Assembly (NCBI GenBank): GCA_903904515.1
Contig: CAIVCR010000103.1
Span: 62,001 to 126,000, forward strand
Direction of reading: 5' to 3'
From: an uncultured Bacteroidia bacterium
Lineage (GTDB): Bacteria > Bacteroidota > Bacteroidia > Bacteroidales > Prolixibacteraceae
Length of the DNA stretch: 64,000 nt
Shown here: piece by piece, positions 1 through 7,137 of the stretch
How the letters are laid out: each line of letters opens with the position of its first letter
How positions within the stretch are numbered: position 1 is the stretch's first letter
Position numbers and translations under genes: made by a program
The notes under the pieces: model-generated
What the model was told of the DNA's origin: nothing
Database searches by the model: none
Seen by the model: the letters and a program-made list of their open reading frames with translations, nothing else

Positions 1-30
1 TACGATCTCGGTATTCAGCGATGAAAATAC

Positions 31-540
31 TTACAACCCTTTAACCACGTCCATTGCTGCTTTATAATCAGGCTCATTTGTTACCTCTGGAACATATTCT
101 GCATACCTTACAACCCCTGATTGGTCAATCACTACAGTTCCGCGTGCCAGTAAGCGAAGTTCCTTAATTACAAAACCATATTTTTCGCCAAAATCGAGAT
201 CCTTATGGTCTGAGATGGTTATAATATTTTCAAGTCCTTCTGCTGCACAAAACCGGCTCTGTGCAAACGGAAGATCGCACGATATGGATAATACAACAGT
301 GTCTTTCAACTCATTTGCTTCAGCATTAAACCGCCTGTTCTGAGCGGCGCAAACACTTGTATCAACTGAAGGATATACGGCAATAATTACTTTTTTGCCC
401 CCAAAATCGGAAAGCTTAACTGCTGTGAGACCTGTACCAACCGCAACGAATTCGGGTGCTTTATCTCCGACTTTGATTTCATTCCCCAGAAGTGTCAGGG
501 GATTGCCTGCAAATGTTACTTTAACTGAACTTTCTTTCAT
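31..540 (-). CDS. tpx: Thiol peroxidase (Tpx, atypical 2-Cys peroxiredoxin)
   Basis: A 169-residue peroxiredoxin of the Tpx family, which reduces hydrogen peroxide and alkyl hydroperoxides in the cytoplasm using thioredoxin. The family signature is visible: a PSVDTSVC stretch with the peroxidatic Cys at residue 64, and a resolving Cys at 98 in SRFCAAEGL, matching the spacing of E. coli Tpx (Cys61/Cys95). Length is normal for the family and there is no signal peptide. It lies 50 bp downstream of an unknown gene on the same strand, so it could be the last gene of the small envelope cluster, but its start is the only plausible Met and it may have its own promoter. A second peroxiredoxin of a different class is at 18.9 kb. 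Confidence 0.95.
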   Translation of the reverse strand: MKESSVKVTFAGNPLTLLGNEIKVGDKAPEFVAVGTGLTAVKLSDFGGKKVIIAVYPSVDTSVCAAQNRRFNAEANELKDTVVLSISCDLPFAQSRFCAAEGLENIITISDHKDLDFGEKYGFVIKELRLLARGTVVIDQSGVVRYAEYVPEVTNEPDYKAAMDVVKGL

Positions 541-590
541 CTTTACTTTTTTAATGATCTATTAAACTGTTATTATGAACCTAAAATAAA

Positions 591-992
591 TTAATCCTGA
601 ACCTTTTTGGGTCCTCCAGTCAGGCTTTGGATGAAACGGAGGCTCATTTTTAATATTTTCCTTGAATTTTTGGAAAATAGATTCGTTAAACCGTATTGTG
701 CAAAAACTCCTGCCAGACGAATAATGGGATTCTTAGAGTTTCTTATTATTAAAACTCTGGAGAGGTAACCTGTAATAATACCTGCAGTCGTTTCAATCAA
801 TGACTCTTTTAAATCAGACGGAGCAAGAAATTCATTGATTGCTGTACGCAGGACGTTTACCGGCTTAAGACTCTCATAGGTTATAAAAAACTGCTCTTTA
901 AGTAACTTCTCTTCGATCAGTTGTCGATTCTCAAGTTTAAATATTGCAGCACGTAATGCTTCAGCCGTTTTTATCTTTTGCATAAGTCTCAA
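591..992 (-). CDS. Small conserved-looking protein of unknown function
   Basis: A 133-residue protein I do not recognise. It begins with a charged helical stretch (residues 1-40, KIKTAEALRAAIFKLENRQLIEEKLL). The middle has a possible short hydrophobic helix (about 68-82). The C-terminus is basic (KNSRKILKMSLRFIQSLTGGPKKVQD). There is no signal peptide and no metal or catalytic motif. It is third in a same-strand run after the YtxH and holin-like genes (about 45-bp gaps), an arrangement that suggests one envelope-stress transcript. An alternative start at residue 4 (MQKIK) is equally possible. The function is unknown; the link to the membrane trio is inferred from gene order only. Confidence 0.7.
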   Translation of the reverse strand: MRLMQKIKTAEALRAAIFKLENRQLIEEKLLKEQFFITYESLKPVNVLRTAINEFLAPSDLKESLIETTAGIITGYLSRVLIIRNSKNPIIRLAGVFAQYGLTNLFSKNSRKILKMSLRFIQSLTGGPKKVQD

Positions 993-1037
993 ATCAATTT
1001 AAACTGCCCCGACATTTTAGCCTGAAAGTTGTCACTT

Positions 1038-1415
1038 TTATTCCTCATGGTGATCTTCCACTTCAAACTGCTCATCTTTAAGGAGAATTTTGATCACGGA
1101 ATTTTTTACTGCTTTTTTAATGAGGTAATTTCTAAGCAGATATACCACAAGTGCCACCACCCCATAAAATCCGGTCAAGGCAAAGAACCCAAGCCAAATC
1201 TTACCAAGGAGATCCCCTATTAATAAAGCTATTCCAATATTTAAATTAACAAACAGTAACAACAGAAGCATCAGAATTACGAAGCCCGAAACCAGGGAGG
1301 AGATTATTTCGGCCATCTGATCAGTTCCCTTTAATTTGAATAATTGAAGTGTGGTTCTGATGTATGCCTGACCGCGTTTCAATAAGTCCTCAACGGGAGT
1401 TTTATTATCTTCCAT
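1038..1415 (-). CDS. Holin-like / Phage_holin_3_6 (DUF1469-type) membrane protein
   Basis: A 125-residue protein with two clear transmembrane helices, about residues 37-62 (IISSLVSGFVILMLLLLLFVNLNIG) and 72-95 (IWLGFFALTGFYGVVALVVYLL), separated by a short loop containing LLIGDLLGK. It has an acidic/basic cytoplasmic N-terminus and a charged, histidine-rich C-terminus. This two-helix plan matches the Phage_holin_3_6 / putative Holin-X family found in non-phage envelope operons with YtxH proteins, so it is probably a host membrane protein rather than a lysis holin. The YtxH gene is 47 bp upstream and an unknown gene 45 bp downstream, all on the minus strand. There are no phage genes nearby. 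Confidence 0.75.
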   Translation of the reverse strand: MEDNKTPVEDLLKRGQAYIRTTLQLFKLKGTDQMAEIISSLVSGFVILMLLLLLFVNLNIGIALLIGDLLGKIWLGFFALTGFYGVVALVVYLLRNYLIKKAVKNSVIKILLKDEQFEVEDHHEE

Positions 1416-1462
1416 TTACTATTTTTAATGTGCTTCGAAATTCCGATAATGCTGTTCTTCAA

Positions 1463-1717
1463 CTAGTTGTCGCGATGTGCCTCTACGGTCTCTTTTGAGG
1501 CCTCCTCTTTGGCATCCTTTAGTGCTGATTCAAATTTTTCTGTTACCTCTGTCAGAAAAGATTTCAGCGTCTCTTCAAGATCTTCCACAAGGTCTTTCCC
1601 TTTTTTGGCAACTTTCCTCCGTGTCTCAACTCCACGATCAGGAGCAAAAAGAACTCCTAATAAGGCACCGGCAGTAACCCCTGCCAGAATACCTAATAAA
1701 ACTTTTCCAGTACTCAT
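1463..1717 (-). CDS. YtxH domain-containing protein
   Basis: A small YtxH-family protein (84 residues from the start chosen here). The opening MSTGKVLLGILAGVTAGALLGVLFAPDRGVETRRK is the family hallmark: one glycine/alanine-rich membrane helix followed by the FAPxxGxxTR motif. The rest is a charged amphipathic helix rich in Lys and Glu, probably coiled coil. A longer reading from 1750 would add eleven polar residues before the helix; I prefer the internal Met because the family normally begins just before the hydrophobic stretch. It is first in the minus-strand run YtxH - holin-like - unknown, a common stress-associated envelope set in Bacteroidota. Exact function is not known for the family. 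Confidence 0.85.
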   Translation of the reverse strand: MSTGKVLLGILAGVTAGALLGVLFAPDRGVETRRKVAKKGKDLVEDLEETLKSFLTEVTEKFESALKDAKEEASKETVEAHRDN

Positions 1718-2028
1718 AACATTAATTTTTAATTGCTGTTTATCATTCAATTAACGCAATAAATAATAACATTTAATGCGTCAAAAAACCGGATAACACC
1801 ACTCTCAAATATACGAAATATTCAGGAGAATAAATTAATTTTTAAAGAAAATATCGGAATTAAAACATGATCTGGCGAGAATAATTAGTAAATATTTAAA
1901 CGATTCTTTCTGTAAAAATAGTTTTTTATCACGTGCCTAGCCGCAAACAACTCCTTGCTTTAACCCTGCTTCAAAATCCGTGACCGGATTTATATGTTAT
2001 ACAACACTTTATTCGAAATTTTAATACA

Positions 2029-2048
2029 AGTAAAATATACTTTTATAG
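2029..2048 (+). promoter_or_regulatory. Candidate AraR operator, copy 1
   Basis: A 20-bp site beginning AGTAAAATA that overlaps the -7 region of the regulator gene. It matches 16 of 20 positions with a second site at 2801-2820, upstream of araA. The core contains AAGTA and TACTT as inverted arms around five bases (2028-2042). Position and recurrence suggest autoregulation by the Nudix-type regulator; this is inference. Confidence 0.4.
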
Positions 2049-2053
2049 ATTTG
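2046..2053 (+). promoter_or_regulatory. Bacteroidota -7 promoter box (TAnnTTTG) for araR
   Basis: TAGATTTG matches the Bacteroidota -7 consensus TAnnTTTG exactly. It places a transcription start near 2060, about 15 nt before the ATG at 2075, which supports that start over the in-frame ATG at 1994. No clear -33 TTTG box is visible at the usual distance, so the promoter may be weak or regulator-dependent. Confidence 0.5.
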
Positions 2054-2074
2054 CATCAAATTAATATTGAAATA

Positions 2075-2788
2075 ATGGACGGTGAGAATGCCATTCGGAT
2101 GCTGAGTGAACTCTATAAACAGTATTCAAAACATTATATTGCAGTCGATTGCTCGATTTTCGGGTACGAAGATGGAGAGCTTAAACTGTTACTTTACCCC
2201 CGTGGTTTTGAGCCTGCACAAGGTAAATGGTCATTAATGGGAGGGTTTGTTCAGGAAAATGAATCGGTAGAGGAGGCTGCTGGCAGGGTGCTTTTGCAAA
2301 CTACCGGCTTGAAAGATATTTTTCTGGAACAGGGAAAGGCGTTTTCGAAACCTGACAGAGATCCGGGGGCACGGGTGATCAGTATGACCTTTGTGGCCCT
2401 TATTCGAATTGATATTCATGACAAGGATCTGGTTCGTGAGAGTGGTGCCCATTGGTGGCCGGTAACTAAATTGCCCGCATTAATCTTTGACCATGAAGAG
2501 ATTGTAAAAAACAGTCTTGAATTGCTACAGCAGGAGGCTAGTATCGATCTGATTGGTAAGGATTTACTGCCCGAAATGTTTACCCTTATGCAGCTTAGAA
2601 GCCTCTATGAGGCAATCTTCCAAAAATCATTTGATCCTGGAAATTTCAGAAAAAAAGTGCTCTCGGTCGGAATTCTTGAAAGGCTTAATTTAAAAAATAC
2701 CAAGGAATCAAAAAAGGGTGCCTACTACTATCGGTTTAATACCGGAGAAACTGGGACGAGGAATGAACGAATCGTTAAATTTCCCTGA
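2075..2788 (+). CDS. araR: Nudix-HTH transcriptional regulator of arabinose use (AraR, NrtR-type)
   Basis: A 237-residue two-domain regulator. Residues about 13-150 form a Nudix-fold domain (HYIAVDCSIFGYEDGELKLLLYPRG, then KWSLMGGFVQENESVEEAAGRVL, a Nudix-box-like stretch lacking the full catalytic glutamates). Residues about 165-237 form the winged-helix region typical of NrtR-family regulators (LPEMFTLMQLRSLYEAIFQKSFDPGNFRKKVLS). The Nudix domain therefore probably senses a ligand rather than hydrolysing one. In Bacteroides this architecture (AraR) controls L-arabinose genes, and here it sits 64 bp upstream of araA. The start at 2075 is preferred over 1994 because a -7 box lies between them and family members begin near the YxxHYIAVD region. 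Possible operators are at 2029 and 2801. Confidence 0.85.
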   Translation: MDGENAIRMLSELYKQYSKHYIAVDCSIFGYEDGELKLLLYPRGFEPAQGKWSLMGGFVQENESVEEAAGRVLLQTTGLKDIFLEQGKAFSKPDRDPGARVISMTFVALIRIDIHDKDLVRESGAHWWPVTKLPALIFDHEEIVKNSLELLQQEASIDLIGKDLLPEMFTLMQLRSLYEAIFQKSFDPGNFRKKVLSVGILERLNLKNTKESKKGAYYYRFNTGETGTRNERIVKFP

Positions 2789-2800
2789 GGCATCAATAAA

Positions 2801-2820
2801 AGTATAATAGACCTTTATAA
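2801..2820 (+). promoter_or_regulatory. Candidate AraR operator, copy 2 (upstream of araA)
   Basis: A 20-bp site beginning AGTATAATA in the 64-bp gap between araR and araA, sharing 16 of 20 bases with 2029-2048. A weaker relative (AAGTTTATAG then CTTAATAA, 6983-7000) lies upstream of araB. Three related sites in front of three arabinose transcription units fit a common regulator, though all lie in AT-rich DNA. Confidence 0.4.
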
Positions 2821-2852
2821 ATAAATTAAAACACCAAATAAATTTTAAAATC

Positions 2853-4364
2853 ATGGCAAACACATTTTTGAATCAATTTGAAGTCTGGTTCGTAACAGGA
2901 GCACAGCTGCTTTACGGAGGTGATGCGGTCGTTAAAGTCGACGCACACTCAAATGAAATGGTAAAAGGGTTGAACGAATCGGGCAATTTGGCTGTAAAAG
3001 TTGTTTATAAAGGGACTGCTAATTCGTCGTCTGAAATTGCAGAAATTATGCGGGCTGCAAACGGAGATACAAAATGTATTGGTTTAATTACCTGGATGCA
3101 TACTTTCTCTCCTGCTAAAATGTGGATTCATGGTTTGATGGATTATAAAAAACCATTGATGCATCTTCATACACAGTTTAATGAGCAAATTCCCTGGTCA
3201 GAAATCGACATGGACTTTATGAATCTGAATCAATCGGCTCATGGTGACCGTGAATTTGGATTTATTACGAGCCGGCTGCGCAAGCCACGTAAAATAGTTG
3301 TTGGTTACTGGAAAGACAAATCAACTCAGGATAAAATCTCTTCCTGGATGCGCGTTTGTGCAGGTTGGGCTGATTCCCAAAACATGGTTATTATCCGTTT
3401 CGGTGACAACATGAACAATGTGGCTGTAACCGATGGGGATAAGGTAGAGGCTGAAATCCGTCTGGGTTACCATGTTGATAATGCACCTATTGCAAAACTT
3501 GTTCCCTATGTAGAAGCTGTTAGAGAAGCTGACATTGACTTATTAATTGCTGAATACGGGAAGCTTTACGACTTTGCTGACGACTGTAAGCCAGGGGCCG
3601 AAAAACACATAACTGTACGTCAGGCTGCGGCTCAGGAAATTGGGTTACGTCGTTTCCTGCAAGATAAAAACGCAACTGCTTTCACTACGAGCTTCAACGA
3701 ATTGGAGGGAATGTCTCAACTGATGGGCTTCGCTTCACAACGGTTGATGACTGAAGGTTATGGTTTTGGCGCCGAAGGCGACTGGAAAACAGCTGCTCTT
3801 ACCCGTACGATGTGGGTTATGGCTCAAGGTTTACCGGGTGGATGTTCGTTCCTTGAAGATTATGTCCTGAACTTCGACGGGGCAAACAGTTCGATTCTTC
3901 AATCGCATATGTTGGAGATCAACCCCGAAATTGCTGCAAATAAACCACGCATCGAAGTTCATTTCCTGGGTATTGGGGATGCAGGTATTTGTGCCCGCTT
4001 AATATTCCAGGCTCACGACGGGGATGGTATTGCTGCTACAATTGTCGATATGGGCAACCGTTTCCGCATGATTGTCAATGAAGTGGAAGTGATAAAACCG
4101 GAGGTCTTACCAAAATTGCCTGTTGCCTGTGCTTTGTGGAAACCAATGCCAAACCTTGAAATTGGTGCAGGCGCCTGGATTACTGCAGGTGGAACTCATC
4201 ACTCGAGCTTCTCGTTCTCAATCACTACTGAGATGATGGAAGATTATGCCGAAATTGCTGACATCGAAATGTTGATTATCGATAAAGATACCAACATCCG
4301 GGAATTTAAACAAACCATACGCAATAACGAAGTGTATTACCTGTTGAACAAAGCACTAAGGTAA
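2853..4364 (+). CDS. araA: L-arabinose isomerase
   Basis: A 503-residue cytoplasmic enzyme converting L-arabinose to L-ribulose, the first step of the isomerase pathway. The family N-terminus (EVWFVTGAQLLYGGDAV), the GLITWMHTFSPAKMWIHGL segment, the HTQFNEQIPW stretch and the metal-site region SFNELEGMSQLMGFASQRLMTEGYGFGAEGDWKTAA are all present. The later ligand regions LGIGDAGICARLIF and TAGGTHHSSFS are also intact, so the Mn2+ site (two Glu, two His) appears complete. Length equals the usual ~500 residues. It is 64 bp downstream of the regulator and 38 bp upstream of the symporter gene, probably co-transcribed with it. Confidence 0.97.
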   Translation: MANTFLNQFEVWFVTGAQLLYGGDAVVKVDAHSNEMVKGLNESGNLAVKVVYKGTANSSSEIAEIMRAANGDTKCIGLITWMHTFSPAKMWIHGLMDYKKPLMHLHTQFNEQIPWSEIDMDFMNLNQSAHGDREFGFITSRLRKPRKIVVGYWKDKSTQDKISSWMRVCAGWADSQNMVIIRFGDNMNNVAVTDGDKVEAEIRLGYHVDNAPIAKLVPYVEAVREADIDLLIAEYGKLYDFADDCKPGAEKHITVRQAAAQEIGLRRFLQDKNATAFTTSFNELEGMSQLMGFASQRLMTEGYGFGAEGDWKTAALTRTMWVMAQGLPGGCSFLEDYVLNFDGANSSILQSHMLEINPEIAANKPRIEVHFLGIGDAGICARLIFQAHDGDGIAATIVDMGNRFRMIVNEVEVIKPEVLPKLPVACALWKPMPNLEIGAGAWITAGGTHHSSFSFSITTEMMEDYAEIADIEMLIIDKDTNIREFKQTIRNNEVYYLLNKALR

Positions 4365-4402
4365 TAAAGAATACTAAATATCAAATTAACTGACTAAAAA
4401 TT

Positions 4403-6148
4403 ATGAATTGGAACTCACATGAATTTATTTGGCTCGACTGGACAATTATTGCGGTCGGGATTTTGGCTGTTACCTTGGCGGTATGGCGTTCGATACAAAA
4501 ACACAACCGTTTGCAACAAGGTGCTGATAGTGAAGATTACCTGTTTGGTAAAGGGGAACCATGGTACATTATTGGTGCGGCTATCTTTGCCGCAAATATC
4601 GGTTCCGAGCATCTCGTAGGACTTGCCGGTACAGGTGCAAAGTCGGGTGTTGCCATGGCTCACTGGGAAATGCATGGTTGGATGATCCTGATTTTGGGAT
4701 GGTTATTTGTACCCTTTTATCAACTGATGAACAACAAGTTGGGAAAAATTATCACTATGCCTGACTTCCTCAAAAACCGCTACACACCTCGTACCGGTTC
4801 GTGGCTTTCTATCATTACTCTGATCGCATACGTGCTGACCAAAGTGAGTGTAACCGCGTTTACCGGTGGGATCTTCATGGAGAGTCTTCTTGGCTTACCT
4901 TTCTGGTACGGAGCTATCGGATTAATCGTGTTAACGGGCATTTTTACGGTTTTGGGCGGGATGAAAGGTGTGATGACCTTGTCAGCAATTCAAACACCCA
5001 TACTTATCATTGGCTCATTCCTTGTTCTTTTCTTAGGTTTGTCAGCACTGGGCAGCGGCAGCGTTGTTGATGGGTGGTCTGCAATGATAGACTACACCAA
5101 ATCACTAAATGTAGGAGCAGACGGTGTTGCATACGGAACAAACCACTTGTTCCACTTCGAAACAGGCAACCCGTTGTATGATGAATATCCAGGTATTTGG
5201 GTGTTTTTGGGAGCGTCAATCATTGGTCTTTGGTATTGGGCTACCGACCAGCACATTGTTCAGCGTGTGCTCGGACAGCGAAAAGGGGAGTCCAGCGACG
5301 TCGTGATGATGCGTGCGCGCAGAGGGACTATCGCAGCAGGCTATTTTAAATTGTTGCCGGTATTTATGTTTCTGATACCAGGAATGGTAGCAGCTGCACT
5401 GGCGGCCCGGCCCGGAAGCGGATTTACCTTAGAAAATCCTGATACCGCCTTTGGCTCAATGGTAAAGTTCGTATTGCCCGCCGGTGTGAAAGGTATAGTA
5501 ACTATCGGTTTTATATCGGCATTAGTCGCTTCATTGGCAGCATTCTTCAATTCATGTGCTACACTTTATACCGAAGATTTTTACAAGCCGATGTTCAAAG
5601 GTAAGAGCGAGGCCAGATATGTTTTTGTGGGCCGGGCCGCAACTGTTGTCGTTGTGATACTTGGAATTATATGGATACCAATCATGATGAGCCTTGGCAG
5701 CCTTTACGACTATATACAAGGGATTCAATCGTTGCTCGCTCCTTCGATGGTGGCAGTATTTGTACTCGGTATATTTTCTAAATGGATTACGCCCAAGGCT
5801 GGTGAGACAGGGATGATCGTGGGCTTTCTTATTGGTATGGCTCGCTTGCTGACCAACATCTTTACAAATACCGGTAAAGACGTAATGACAGGCTGGTACT
5901 GGGAATCTACCCACTGGTTTTGGCATACCAACTGGCTTATCTTTGAAGTATGGTTGCTCGTCTTCATCATGTTGCTGATGGTTGCAGTATCGTTTTTCAC
6001 TCCAAAACCTACCGCTAAGCAGATCGAATTTATCACCTTCACGGGCGATTACAAAACTCTTGTCAGGAATAGTTGGAACAAGTGGGATATAATTGCTTCG
6101 TTAGGTGTTGTACTCGCCTGTATCTCGTTCTATATCTATTTCTGGTAA
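4403..6148 (+). CDS. Sodium:sugar symporter (SSS family), probable L-arabinose importer
   Basis: A 581-residue SGLT-like member of the solute:sodium symporter family in the inner membrane. About 14 hydrophobic helices alternate with short loops. Family motifs include ENxx-like GEPWYIIGAAIFAANIGSEHLVGLAGTGAKSG near the N-terminus, the WYWATDQHIVQRVLGQR segment, and SALVASLAAFFNSCATLYTEDFYKP in the second half. Substrate cannot be read from sequence, but it lies between araA (38 bp upstream) and araD, so L-arabinose is the natural inference; Bacteroides arabinose operons carry a comparable SSS transporter. A strong intergenic hairpin follows its stop codon. Confidence 0.9.
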   Translation: MNWNSHEFIWLDWTIIAVGILAVTLAVWRSIQKHNRLQQGADSEDYLFGKGEPWYIIGAAIFAANIGSEHLVGLAGTGAKSGVAMAHWEMHGWMILILGWLFVPFYQLMNNKLGKIITMPDFLKNRYTPRTGSWLSIITLIAYVLTKVSVTAFTGGIFMESLLGLPFWYGAIGLIVLTGIFTVLGGMKGVMTLSAIQTPILIIGSFLVLFLGLSALGSGSVVDGWSAMIDYTKSLNVGADGVAYGTNHLFHFETGNPLYDEYPGIWVFLGASIIGLWYWATDQHIVQRVLGQRKGESSDVVMMRARRGTIAAGYFKLLPVFMFLIPGMVAAALAARPGSGFTLENPDTAFGSMVKFVLPAGVKGIVTIGFISALVASLAAFFNSCATLYTEDFYKPMFKGKSEARYVFVGRAATVVVVILGIIWIPIMMSLGSLYDYIQGIQSLLAPSMVAVFVLGIFSKWITPKAGETGMIVGFLIGMARLLTNIFTNTGKDVMTGWYWESTHWFWHTNWLIFEVWLLVFIMLLMVAVSFFTPKPTAKQIEFITFTGDYKTLVRNSWNKWDIIASLGVVLACISFYIYFW

Positions 6149-6155
6149 TTAGAAC

Positions 6156-6198
6156 TTAAGAAATAACGCCCTTGTTCAAAAAGGGTGTTATTTCTTAA
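6156..6198 (+). other. Strong intergenic hairpin between symporter and araD
   Basis: An inverted repeat with about 18-bp arms (5' arm TTAAGAAATAACGCCCTT, one G.U pair) and a six-base loop. No T-run follows, so it does not look like a classical terminator. It may protect or process the araA-symporter mRNA and set different levels for the downstream araD. Confidence 0.75.
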
Positions 6199-6222
6199 TG
6201 ACAAATATTTATAAATTCTGCT

Positions 6223-6909
6223 ATGCTATCTGAATTAAAAGAACTGGTTTTTAAAGCAAATCTCGATCTGGTAAAGTACAACCTGGTACTTTTTACCTGG
6301 GGAAATGCAAGTGGCATTGATCGGGAGAAGGGTCTGATTGTGATTAAACCCAGCGGTGTTGATTACGATGTAATGACTGCCGATCAGATGGTTGTGGTTG
6401 ATCTGGAGGGAAATGTTGTGGAGGGTAAATTACGCCCCTCTTCCGATACCCCCACCCATCTTGAACTTTATAAGGCATTCCCCCAAATTGGAGGGGTGGT
6501 TCATACCCATTCAACCTATGCAACCTCGTGGGCACAGGCAGGTGTTTCTCTTCCAATTATAGGAACTACACATGCCGATTATTTTGGATCTGATATCCCT
6601 TGTACCCGGGACATGAATGAGGTTGAGGTCAAGGAAAACTATGAAAAAGAGACTGGCAGTGTGATTATTGAACGATTTAAAACACTGAATTCTAATCATA
6701 TACCCGGAGTCCTTGTGAAAAATCACGGCCCTTTTACCTGGGGAAAAAATCCTAATGAAGCAGTTCATAACAGTATCGTATTGGAGGAGATCGCTAAAAT
6801 GGCTTTTATTGCTTATGGAGTTAATCCAAATCTTACGATGAATCCGTTTCTTACCGAAAAGCATTTCAGCCGTAAACACGGATCCAATGCCTATTATGGT
6901 CAGAAATAG
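6223..6909 (+). CDS. araD: L-ribulose-5-phosphate 4-epimerase
   Basis: A 228-residue class II aldolase/epimerase that converts L-ribulose 5-phosphate to D-xylulose 5-phosphate, linking arabinose to the pentose phosphate pathway. Zinc ligands are visible as HTH (His94, His96) in [14 protein letters not shown] and His168 in [10 protein letters not shown], close to the E. coli positions. The phosphate-binding GNASG near residue 27, the KPSGVDY segment and the [11 protein letters not shown] stretch are present. Length is normal. It follows the hairpin at 6156-6198 and precedes araB by 228 bp. Confidence 0.96.
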   Translation: MLSELKELVFKANLDLVKYNLVLFTWGNASGIDREKGLIVIKPSGVDYDVMTADQMVVVDLEGNVVEGKLRPSSDTPTHLELYKAFPQIGGVVHTHSTYATSWAQAGVSLPIIGTTHADYFGSDIPCTRDMNEVEVKENYEKETGSVIIERFKTLNSNHIPGVLVKNHGPFTWGKNPNEAVHNSIVLEEIAKMAFIAYGVNPNLTMNPFLTEKHFSRKHGSNAYYGQK

Positions 6910-6982
6910 AGAACCTTCAAATAATCTTAGCAGCGTTTATTAACGGTTAATTTATCACCATAGGTTTTGGTTAAAAAATATG

Positions 6983-7000
6983 AAGTTTATAGCTTAATAA
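6983..7000 (+). promoter_or_regulatory. Weak third candidate AraR site upstream of araB
   Basis: AAGTTTATAG followed by CTTAATAA resembles the two sites upstream of araR and araA if a 2-3 bp gap is allowed. It lies 138 bp before the araB start in a 228-bp spacer otherwise lacking clear promoter boxes. Low confidence because the DNA is very AT-rich. Confidence 0.25.
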
Positions 7001-7137
7001 TTTTATTATTTTGTTTTCCGGGGGTAATACCTCTAAATATAATGCTGAAAGATCAACATCGTTGTCGGGCTGCCAGTTGGTAAAAGCCAGTTGCCAGCCT
7101 CCAGTCGGACTTTACAAACATCTAAATAGATTAAACT

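Larger units (their letters stand above)
1751..2074. other. Divergent intergenic region between the YtxH and araR genes
   Basis: About 320 bp, strongly AT-rich, with divergent genes on each side. I see no open reading frame worth calling. It holds the promoter box and candidate operator for the arabinose regulator near 2028-2053 (separate entries). Near the YtxH side there is only a weak ACGCA/TGCGT inverted repeat (about 1755-1782) that may belong to the minus-strand promoter. The remainder shows nothing recognisable. Confidence 0.5.

Noticed and set aside
1038-1415. Holin-like protein as evidence of a prophage
   Set aside because: No phage structural, lysis or integrase genes are near; the protein occurs with YtxH proteins in ordinary envelope operons.
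6156-6198. Intergenic hairpin read as a rho-independent terminator
   Set aside because: There is no T-run after the stem on either strand, and araD follows only 24 bp later; recorded as a hairpin of unknown role instead.
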